Below the pieces are notes generated by a model. The model was not told the DNA's origin and searched no databases. It saw only the letters and a list, made by a program, of their open reading frames with translations. The translations under genes and the position numbers were made by a program. Below are positions 13,701 through 25,700 of a stretch of 64,000 nucleotides of DNA, piece by piece. The first letter of the stretch is position 1, and each line of letters starts with the position of its first letter. This DNA is from Loripinus fragilis (taxonomy: Eukaryota > Mollusca > Bivalvia > Lucinida > Lucinidae), in the NCBI GenBank assembly GCA_964019695.1, contig OZ026520.1:93712299-93776298 (forward strand), in the 5' to 3' direction.

Positions 13701-16700
13701 TCCAGACCAGGCCCGACACTTTGTCGGGCCTGGTCTGGGTCGAAACTGTTTGCAAATGTTATCAGCAGACGACACTAGTAGGTAAAGTTTTGATCCTTCT
13801 GAGAACAATATGTAAAGCTTTTATTGACCTTCACAGGACAAATTCCCACTCAAACGCTCGTAATTACAAGTGAAATCTAAAAAGGACGAGTAATTCTTTC
13901 CAAAGCACTCTTCATGAGGTGAGGGAGAAAAATCTGAAGGTGAAACTATCATTTTCTGAGTATTAACTGATGTCATTTTATGGGATGCAGTTCTGAAACT
14001 GACTGGGTAAATATCATTTTAGCAGTGATATAAGGAACTTTATTAGTCAAATTAAAAGTGTTTGTAATAAAGAACATAATGGAGTATTATGTAATATGAC
14101 AGTCATATTACATATTACTCCCTTATGTTCTCTATTGCATACATTTTTAAAGGAAAAGTGCATGTGTTTGAAGGACGAGTGAAAATTGTAAGTCACTCGT
14201 CCTGCAGGACAAGTGCAATATTGAATAATTTTTGTCCAGCTGACTTAATGCATTGAGTAACAAGGATTGGAAAGTTAAGTAACAAACCTGTTTCTATCAA
14301 AATCGTCTCCTCTATCCCTCTTCCTCTCATCATCTTCCTTCTGTCTCTGTTCCTTCTTCTTCTTAGTAATCTCCTCGTAATCATTTGGTCTGAGAGGATT
14401 GTACTCGTCCTTCACTCCCGTCAGTGAGGGGACAGGGTCTGAGGGTATAAAAGGGCTGCTACCTACAGCCACAGGTTGTTGGGGTTCTCTTGACAAGTCT
14501 CTTTCCAACTGAAATATGCAGGGAAAGCTAGAATTATATTATCTTTCTTTATACTTGTCTCAGGACATGTAAATAGTAATAATGAAATGTTATCAGGATG
14601 GACAAGTCAAGCATGGTATTTCCATAAACAATGTGTATCAAGTCGTGCATATTTCCATAAACAATGTGTTTCAAGTCAGGCATATTATTTCCATAAACAA
14701 TGTGTATCTAGATACCCAGCAGCCAAGTTTTTTGATGGATCAAACTTCTTTTAGCTATTTTTGTAGAGGGTAGAGGGTCACCTAATGACCATTTTTGCCA
14801 AATTATTTTCAATTCTTACCACTAGTTTCAGATTTTTTAAATTTTTCCCATAGGTAAATTATTTAAATTTGCCATGCCTCCTGACGGCCATGTTTTTTGA
14901 GGGATAACATTCATTTTAGCATTTTTGTAGGTTGCCCAGTGACAATTTCTACCAAATTATTTTGAATTCTGACCGCTGGTTTTAGAGGAGAAGTCCTTGA
15001 TAGCTTACGTTACCAAAATAAGCCACAACAAGATCCCTAAAAAGCATTAGGGTTGGCAGCAAAAAGTAGGGATGGTCGGACGATAGTAAACACACCTATT
15101 TTTGCCTAAATTTGATCCCTGCCTGCTTACAAACATGACATTATAAATATTTACTAACAAGAATATGGTGTACTCACCCTTTCTGTCTGCATATTAAACT
15201 TCAGTGGTCCCTCTGTATTATCAGCTGTTCCCTTTAGATCAACAAAAGGTGCCATATTGTTGTTACGACTTCTACTCTATAATTGTACAAACATCTACTC
15301 ACCCTTCCTGTCTGCATATTAAACTTCAGTGGTCCCTCTGTATTATCAGCTGTTCTCTTTAGATCCACAACAGGTGCCATATTGTTGTTACGACTTCTAC
15401 TCTATAATTGTACAAACATCTACTCACCCTTGCTGCATATTAAACTTCAGTGGTCCCTCTGTATTATCAGCTGTTCTCTTTAGATCAACTACAGGTGCCA
15501 TATTGTTGTTACCACTTCTACTCTATAATTGTACAAACATCTACTCACCCTTCCTGTCTGCATATTAAACTTCAGTGGTCCCTCTGTATTATCAGCTGTT
15601 CTCTTTAGATCAACAACAGGTGCCATATTGTTGTTACGACTTCTACTCTATAATTGTACAAACATCTACTCACCCTTCCTGTCTGCATATTAAACTTCAG
15701 TGGTCCCTCTGTATTATCAGCTGTTCTCTTTAGATCAACAACAGGTGCCATATTGTTGTTACGACTTCTACTCTATAATTGTACAAACATCTACTCACCC
15801 TTCCTGTCTGCATATTAAACTTCAGTGGTCCCTCTGTATTATCAGCTGTTCTCTTTAGATCAACTACAGGTGCCATATTGTTGTTACGACTTCTACTCTA
15901 TAATTGTACAAACATCTACTCACCCTTCCTGTCTGCATATTAAACTTCAGTGGTCCCTCTGTATTATCAGCTGTTCTCTTTAGATCAACAACAGGTGCCA
16001 TATTGTTGTTACGACTTCTACTCTATAATTGTACAAACATCTACTCACCCTTCCTGTCTGCATATTAAACTTCAGTGGTCCCTCTGTATTATCAGCTGTT
16101 CTCTTTAGATCAACAACAGGTGCCATATTGTTGTTACGACTTCTACTCTATAATTGTACAAACATCTACTCACCCTTCCTGTCTGCATATTAAACTTCAG
16201 TGGTCCCTCTGTATTATCAGCTGTTCTCTTTAGATCAACAACAGGTGCCATATTGTTGTTACGACTTCTACTCTATAATTGTACAAACATCTACTCACCC
16301 TTCCTGTCTGCATATTAAACTTCAGTGGTCCCTCTGTATTATCAGCTGTTCTCTTTAGATCAACTACAGGTGCCATATTGTTGTTACGACTTCTACTCTA
16401 TAATTGTACAAACATCTACTCACCCTTCCTGTCTGCATATTAAACTTCAGTGGTCCCTCTGTATTATCAGCTGTTCTCTTTAGATCAACAACAGGTGCCA
16501 TATTGTTGTTATGACTTCTACTCTATAATTGTACAAACATCTACTCACCCTTCCTGTCTGCATATTAAACTTCAGTGGTCCCTCTGTATTATCAGCTGTT
16601 CTCTTTAGATCCACAACAGGTGCCATATTGTTGTTACGACTTCTACTCTATAATTGTACAAACACTTACTCACCCTTCCTGTCTGCATATTAAACTTCAG

Positions 16701-19700
16701 TGGTCCCTCTGTATTATCAGCTGTTCTCTTTAGATCAACTACAGGTGCCATATTGTTGTTACGACTTCTACTCTATAATTGTACAAACATCTACTCACCC
16801 TTCCTGTCTGCATATTAAACTTCAGTGGTCCCTCTGTATTATCAGCTGTTCTCTTTAGATCAACAACAGGTGCCATATTGTTGTTATGACTTCTACTCTA
16901 TAATTGTACAAACATCTACTCACCCTTCCTGTCTGCATATTAAACTTCAGTGGTCCCTCTGTATTATCAGCTGTTCTCTTTAGATCAACAACAGGTGCCA
17001 TATTGTTGTTACGACTTCTACTCTATAATTGTACAAACATCTACTCACCCTTCCTGTCTGCATATTAAACTTCAGTGGTCCCTCTGTATTATCAGCTGTT
17101 CTCTTTAGATCAACAACAGGTGCCATATTGTTGTTATGACTTCTACTCTATAATAACACAAACATCTACTCACCCTTCCTGTCTGCATATTAAACCTCAG
17201 TGGTCTACTCACCCTTCCTATCTGCATATTAAACTTCAGTGGTCCCTCTGTATTATCAGCTGTTCTCTTTAGATCAACTACAGGTGCCATATTGTTGTTA
17301 TGACTTCTACTCTATAATTGTACAAACATCAAGTCACCCTTCCTGTCTGCATATTAAACTTCAGTGGTCCCTCTGTATTATCAGCTGTTCTCTTTAGATC
17401 AACTACAGGTGCCATATTGTTGTTACGACTTCTACTCAATAATTGTACAAACATCTACTCACCCTTCCTGTCTGCATATTAAACTTCAGTGGTCCCTCTG
17501 TATTATCAGCTGTTCTCTTTAGATCAACAACAGGTGCCATATTGTTGCTATGACTACTACTCTATAATTGTACAAACATCTACTCACCCTTCCTGTCTGC
17601 ATATTAAACTTCAGTGGTCCCTCTGTATTATCAGCTGTTCTCTTTAGATCAACAACAGGTGCCATATTGTTGTTACGACTTCTACTCTATAATTGTACAA
17701 ACATCTACTCACCCTTCCTGTCTGCATATTAAACTTCAGTGGTCCCTCTGTATTATCAGCTGTTCTCTTTAGATCAACTACAGGTGCCATATTGTTGTTA
17801 CGACTTCTACTCTATAATTGTACAAACATCTACTCACCCTTCCTGTCTGCATATTAAACTTCAGTGGTCCCTCTGTATTATCAGCTGTTCTCTTTAGATC
17901 AACAACAGGTGCCATATTGTTGTTACGACTTCTACTCTATAATTGTACAAACATCTACTCACCCTTCCTGTCTGCATATTAAACTTCAGTGGTCCCTCTG
18001 TATTATCAGCTGTTCTCTTTAGATCAACAACAGGTGCCATATTGTTGTTACGACTTCTACTCTATAATTGTACAAACATCTACTCACCCTTCCTGTCTGC
18101 ATATTAAACTTCAGTGGTCCCTCTGTATTATCAGCTGTTCTCTTTAGATCAACTACAGGTGCCATATTGTTGTTACGACTTCTACTCTATAATTGTACAA
18201 ACATCTACTCACCCTTCCTGTCTGCATATTAAACTTCAGTGGTCCCTCTGTATTATCAGCTGTTCTCTTTAGATCAACAACAGGTGCCATATTGTTGTTA
18301 CGACTTCTACTCTATAATTGTACAAACATCTACTCACCCTTCCTGTCTGCATATTAAACTTCAGTGGTCCCTCTGTATTATCAGCTGTTCTCTTTAGATC
18401 AACAACAGGTGCCATATTGTTGTTACGACTTCTACTCTATAATTGTACAAACATCTACTCACCCTTCCTGTCTGCATATTAAACTTCAGTGGTCCCTCTG
18501 TATTATCAGCTGTTCTCTTTAGATCAACAACAGGTGCCATATTGTTGTTACGACTTCTACTCTATAATTGTACAAACATCTACTCACCCTTCCTGTCTGC
18601 ATATTAAACTTCAGTGGTCCCTCTGTATTATCAGCTGTTCTCTTTAGATCAACTACAGGTGCCATATTGTTGTTACGACTTCTATTCTATAATTGTACAA
18701 ACATCTACTCACCCTTCCTGTCTGCATATTAAACTTCAGTGGTCCCTCTGTATTATCAGCTGTTCTCTTTAGAACAACAACAGGTGCCATATTGTTGTTA
18801 CGACTTCTACTCTATAATTGTACAAACATCTACTCACCCTTCCTGTCTGCATATTAAACTTCAGTGGTCCCTCAGTATTATCAGCTGTTCTCTTTCGATC
18901 AACAACAGGTGCCATATTGTTGTTACGACTTCTACTCTATAATTGTACAAACATCTACTCACCCTTCCTGTCTGCATATTAAACTTCAGTGGTCCCTCTG
19001 TATTATCAGCTGTTCTCTTTAGATCAACAACAGGTGCCATATTGTTGTTACGACTTCTACTCTATAATTGTACAAACATCTACTCACCCTTCCTGTCTGC
19101 ATATTAAACTTCAGTGGTCCCTCTGTATTATCAGCTGTTCTCTTTAGATCAACTACAGGTGCCATATTGTTGTTACGACTTCTACTCTATAATTGTACAA
19201 ACATCTACTCACCCTTCCTGTCTGCATATTAAACTTCAGTGGTCCCTCTGTATTATCAGCTGTTCTCTTTAGATCAACAACAGGTGCCATATTGTTGTTA
19301 CGACTTCTACTCTATAATTGTACAAACATCAACTCACCCTTCCTGTCTGCATATTAAACTTCAGTGGTCCCTCTGTATTATCAGCTGTTCTCTTTAGATC
19401 AACAACAGGTGCCATATTGTTGTTACGACTTCTACTCTTTAATTGTACAAACATCTACTCACCCTTCCTGTCTGCATATTAAACTTCAGTGGTCCCTCTG
19501 TATTATCAGCTGTTCTCTTTAGATCAACAACAGGTGCCATATTGTTGTTACGACTTCTACTCTATAATTGTACAAACATCTACTCACCATTCCTGTCTGC
19601 ATATTAAACTTCAGTGGTCCCTCTGTATTATCAGCTGTTCTCTTTAGATCAACTACAGGTGCCATATTGTTGTTATGACTTCTACTCTATAATTGTACAA

Positions 19701-22700
19701 ACATCTACTCACCCTTCCTGTCTGCATATTAAACCTCAGTGGTCTACTCACCCTTCCTGTCTGCATATTAAACTTCAGTGGTCCCTCTGTATTATCAGCT
19801 GTTCTCTTTAGATCAACAACAGGTGCCATATTGTTGTTACGACTTCTACTCTATAATTGTACAAACATCAACTCACCCTTCCTGTCTGCATATTAAACTT
19901 CAGTGGTCCCTCTGTATTATCAGCTGTTCTCTTTAGATCAACTACAGGTGCCATATTGTTGTTACAACTTCTACTCTATAATTGTACAAACATCTACTCA
20001 CCCTTCCTGTCTGCATATTAAACTTCAGTGGTCCCTCTGTATTATCAGCTGTTCTCTTTAGATCAACAACAGGTGCCATATTGTTGTTATGACTTCTACT
20101 CTATAATTGTACAAACATCTACTCACCCTTCCTGTCTGCATATTAAACTTCAGTGGTCCCTCTGTATTATCAGCTGTTCTCTTTAGATCAACAACAGGTG
20201 CCATATTGTTGTTACGACTTCTACTCTATAATTGTACAAACATCTACTCACCCTTCCTGTCTGCATATTAAACTTCAGTGGTCCCTCTGTATTATCAGCT
20301 GTTCTCTTTAGATCAACAACAGGTGCCATATTGTTGTTACGACTTCTACTCTATAATTGTACAAACATCTACTCACCCTTCCTGTCTGCATATTAAACTT
20401 CAGTTGTCCCTCTGTATTATCAGCTGTTCTCTTTAGATCAACTACAGGTGCCATATTGTTGTTACGACTTCTACTCTATAATTGTACAAACATCAACTCA
20501 CCCTTCCTGTCTGCATATTAAACTTCAGTGGTCCCTCTGTATTATCAGCTGTTCTCTTTAGATCAACTACAGGTGCCATATTGTTGTTACGACTTCTATT
20601 CTATAATTGTACAAACATCTACTCACCCTTCCTGTCTGCATATTAAACTTCAGTGGTCCCTCTGTATTATCAGCTGTTCTCTTTAGAACAACAACAGGTG
20701 CCATATTGTTGTTACGACTTCTACTCTATAATTGTACAAACATCTACTCACCCTTCCTGTCTGCATATTAAACTTCAGTGGTCCCTCTGTATTATCAGCT
20801 GTTCTCTTTAGATCAACAACAGGTGCCATATTGTTGTTACGACTTCTACTCTATAATTGTACAAACATCTACTCACCCTTCCTGTCTGCATATTAAACTT
20901 CAGTGGTCCCTCTGTATTATCAGCTGTTCTCTTTAGATCAACAACAGGTGCCATATTGTTGTTACGACTTCTACTCTATAATTGTACAAACATCTACTCA
21001 CCCTTCCTGTCTGCATATTAAACTTCAGTGGTCCCTCTGTATTATCAGCTGTTCTCTTTAGATCAACTACAGGTGCCATATTGTTGTTACGACTTCTACT
21101 CTATAATTGTACAAACATCTACTCACCCTTCCTGTCTGCATATTAAACTTCAGTGGTCCCTCTGTATTATCAGCTGTTCTCTTTAGATCAACAACAGGTG
21201 CCATATTGTTGTTACGACTTCTACTCTATAATTGTACAAACATCAACTCACCCTTCCTGTCTGCATATTAAACTTCAGTGGTCCCTCTGTATTATCAGCT
21301 GTTCTCTTTAGATCAACAACAGGTGCCATATTGTTGTTACGACTTCTACTCTATAATTGTACAAACATCTACTCACCCTTCCTGTCTGCATATTAAACTT
21401 CAGTGGTCCCTCTGTATTATCAGCTGTTCTCTTTAGATCAACAACAGGTGCCATATTGTTGTTACGACTTCTACTCTATAATTGTACAAACATCTACTCA
21501 CCATTCCTGTCTGCATATTAAACTTCAGTGGTCCCTCTGTATTATCAGCTGTTCTCTTTAGATCAACTACAGGTGCCATATTGTTGTTATGACTTCTACT
21601 CTATAATTGTACAAACATCTACTCACCCTTCCTGTCTGCATATTAAACCTCAGTGGTCTACTCACCCTTCCTGTCTGCATATTAAACTTCAGTGGTCCCT
21701 CTGTATTATCAGCTGTTCTCTTTAGATCAACAACAGGTGCCATATTGTTGTTACGACTTCTACTCTATAATTGTACAAACATCAACTCACCCTTCCTGTC
21801 TGCATATTAAACTTCAGTGGTCCCTCTGTATTATCAGCTGTTCTCTTTAGATCAACTACAGGTGCCATATTGTTGTTACAACTTCTACTCTATAATTGTA
21901 CAAACATCTACTCACCCTTCCTGTCTGCATATTAAACTTCAGTGGTCCCTCTGTATTATCAGCTGTTCTCTTTAGATCAACAACAGGTGCCATATTGTTG
22001 TTATGACTTCTACTCTATAATTGTACAAACATCTACTCACCCTTCCTGTCTGCATATTAAACTTCAGTGGTCCCTCTGTATTATCAGCTGTTCTCTTTAG
22101 ATCAACAACAGGTGCCATATTGTTGTTATGACTTCTACTCTCATAGCTCCAGATAAGGATTGGAGGCAATTGGGTATTTACCCACCTCTTTTTGGCTTAA
22201 TTGGGTATTTCAAATTTTAAATTGGGTATTTCAAGTTTTTGTATTGGGTATCCATCTCAATGAAAGCGGGCCTCGTTTCTCTTGATCTTTTTTGTTTACT
22301 TTCGGTTTCACTTCAGAAAGCACACTGGCAATTTAAGAATATCTGAGATCGCTATTTCATACTTATTTCGAAAAACCAACGTATCTATCAAGTCATCTTT
22401 GATTCTTCGAACCACCAATGCGGTATTAGGGTTAGTTACGATATGATATTCAATTGCTAAATATTGGGTAAAGCTAAACAGCGCCAAGAATGTTCCTGGA
22501 CTGGTTTACAGTTTAATAAACTAGATTCGGCGCCACGTCGTCTATATATTTGTACCCAACAACAGCTTGAGATGCGAAAAACGACACTCGGAAACTGAAT
22601 ACTATAGCGTCATACGCAACGAAAAAGTTCCGAATTGAGTATCAAGGATTTTTATTGTGTTTTTGTACGCACAGAAATGAATTTAATTGCGTTTTCACGT

Positions 22701-25700
22701 TCACGAAATTGCGTAAATACGCAATACGCAGCCTTATCTGGAGCTATGACTCTATAATTACACAAACATCTACTCACCCTTCCTGTCTGCATATTAAACC
22801 TCAGTGGTCTACTCACCCTTCCTGTCTGCATATTAAACTTCAGTGGTCCCTCTGTATTATCAGCTGTTCTCTTTAGATCAACTACAGGTGCCATATTGTT
22901 TTTACGACTTCTACTCTATAATTGTACAAACATCAAGTCACCCTTCCTGTCTGCATATTAAACTTCAGTGGTCCCTCTGTATTATCAGCTGTTCTCTTTA
23001 GATCAACTACAGGTGCCATATTGTTGTTACGACTTCTACTCTATAATTGTACAAACATCTACTCACCCTTCCTGTCTGCATATTAAACTTCAGTGGTCCC
23101 TCTGTATTATCAGCTGTTCTCTTTAGATCAACAACAGGTGCCATATTGTTGTTACGACTTCTACTCTATAATTGTACAAACATCTACTCACCCTATCTGT
23201 CTGCATATTAAACTTCAGTGGTCCCTCTGTATTATCAGCTGTTCTCTTTAGATCAACAACAGGTGCCATATTGTTGTTACGACTTCTACTCTATAATTGT
23301 ACAAACATCTACTCACCCTTCCTGTCTGCATATTAAACTTCAGTGGTCCCTCTGTATTATCAGCTTTTCTCTTTAGATCAACAACAGGTGCCATATTGTT
23401 GTTATGACTTCTACTCTATAATTGTACAAACATCTACTCACCCTTCCTGTCTGCATATTAAACTTCAGTGGTCCCTCTGTATTATCAGCTGTTCTCTTTA
23501 GATCAACTACAGGTGCCATATTGTTGTTACGACTTCTACTCTATAATTGTACAAACATCTACTCACCCTTCCTGTCTGCATATTAAACTTCAGTGGTCCC
23601 TCTGTATTATCAGCTGTTCTCTTTAGATCAACAACAGGTGCCATATTGTTGTTACGACTTCTACTCTATAATTGTACAAACATCTACTCACCCTTCCTGT
23701 CTGCATATTAAACTTCAGTGGTCCCTCTGTATTATATGCTGTTCTCTTTAGATCAACAACAGGTGCCATATTGTTGTTACAACTTCTACTCTATAATTGT
23801 ACAAACATCTACTCACCCTTCCTGTCTGCATATTAAACTTCAGTGGTCCCTCTGTATTATCAGCTGTTCTCTTTAGATCAACAACAGGTGCCATATTGTT
23901 GTTACGACTTCTACTCTATAATTGTACAAACATCTACTCACCCTTCCTGTCTGCATATTAAACTTCAGTGGTCCCTCTGTATTATCAGCTGTTCTCTTTA
24001 GATCAACAACAGGTGCCATATTGTTGTTACGACTTCTACTCTATAATTGTACAAACATCTACTCACCCTTCCTGTCTGCATATTAAACTTCAGTGGTCCC
24101 TCTGTATTATCAGCTGTTCTCTTTAGATCAACTACAGGTGCCATATTGTTGTTACGACTTCTACTCTATAATTGTACAAACATCTACTCACCCTTCCTGT
24201 CTGCATATTAAACTTCAGTGGTCCCTCTGTATTATCAGCTGTTCTCTTTAGATCAACTACAGGTGCCATATTGTTGTTACGACTTCTACTCTATAATTGT
24301 ACAAACATCTACTCACCCTTCCTGTCTGCATATTAAACTTCAGTGGTCCCTCTGTATTATCAGCTGTTCTCTTTAGATCAACAACAGGTGCCATATTGTT
24401 GTTATGACTTCTACTCTATAATTGTACAAACATCTACTCACCCTTCCTGTCTGCATATTAAACTTCAGTGGTCCCTCTGTATTATCAGCTGTTCTCTTTA
24501 GATCAACAACAGGTGCCATATTGTTGTTACGACTTCTACTCTACAATTGTACAAAAAAAACAAAAACATTTCAGGTGCCTGCAAAAATGCATCTGAAAAT
24601 GTGGCCCAGTTCCTGTGTTAACCAGACTATAGTCTAGTACCTTTAGTCGGATCATAGAAGCGATAAAACTCTCTCTGGTTTTACGCGCTGCACATGTCTG
24701 GTTCACTAGACAAACAGGACCGGATCTGTGGTCGGACCATAGTTGATTGGTTCCCGTCTTCCAATGCAAACTTAGAATTGTGGGACACCTGTATGTTTTG
24801 TATCGATGGCTGTGATTGGTGGACTGTTTCACTGAGGAGGAACACTGACAGTCGGAAGAGTCCTAGTGTGTCTATGGTTAACGCTCAAACTCCACCGTTG
24901 TCTGCTTATGTTATCTGCTTTATATATTTGTTTACATTGCTGCCTAATTTAAGTATACAGGCAAACAGTGTGGACCCAGGTCAGACTGCTCTTATAAGAG
25001 CAGTCTGATAAAAGTTTACAATTTTTTCGGAGAGGCTTCTCGAATATTTTAGCCAGCCAACTTTTATTGTGCTTGTTACTTTACGTGTTATAAAGGACAA
25101 GTAATAAAATTGTGATCCATTTGGGCTAGCAGACTTATCACATTGTCAAGCAACCTAGGCCCAGAGCCATCAATGAAATTAAAGCAATTAAAGAGCAATA
25201 ACTATTGTGCATCGCCCCACTTCACATGTACATAATTACTCCATGGTCATATATATTCAGTTGAAGTTTCATGAAATTCCATCCTTTGGTTACCTATTTA
25301 TGGCTGAGGATGGTAAGAATCATTGAAACTTCGGCAATCAAAGGACAATAACTCCTCTATAACTGATGACTTCACTTGCATAACCACACTATGGTCATAT
25401 ATACATGTATTCAGTATAAGTTTCATGAAATTCCATCCACTGGTTACGAGGACGGAAAGACAGACAACGCCAAACCTATATCCCTCCGCCTTTGGTGGAT
25501 AAAAACAAACCTTTGATGATGGTGTGACTTGTGCTTTCTTGGCTTGAAGCTGAGATTTCATCAGTTTGTAATTAGAAGACCAGCCAGCTGGAATGACAAA
25601 AGAAATTTTGAGCCACCAAGAGAGTTCAGTACTTATTACATTGGCCCAGATAAACAAAATATTTGAGTGTAAAATTGTTAACATTTCCTTATCTATCACA

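Larger units (their letters stand above)
15171..24548 (-). repeat. RBM17: 125-bp tandem array of RBM17 exon 3, about 69 full copies plus four 39-bp partial copies
   Basis: Unit starts recur every 125 bases (for example 15295, 15420, 15541, 15666, 15791, 15916). By spacing I count 55 full units from 15171 to about 22140 and 14 from 22809 to 24540. Partial 39-bp units begin near 17166, 19705, 21620 and 22770. Each unit is the 99-nt exon plus 26 nt of flank carrying donor GTGAGT and acceptor TTATAG. Copies are almost identical. The common variants are synonymous (GTA/GTT in a Val codon) or swap one residue, such as Arg/His before the NNN triplet. A 607-bp MITE interrupts the array at 22142-22748. 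Reading straight through the flank changes frame and meets a stop in the next copy, so the copies are not one long ORF. Copy number may differ in the real genome. Confidence 0.95.

Noticed and set aside
15171..24548. CRISPR-like array of regular repeats
   Set aside because: The sequence is animal nuclear DNA. Units are direct tandem copies with no unique spacers, and each contains a coding exon.
15283..24637. Many frames of 60-80 codons inside the exon array
   Set aside because: They are shifted or antisense readings of the 99-nt exon and its spacer, each ending in the next unit.
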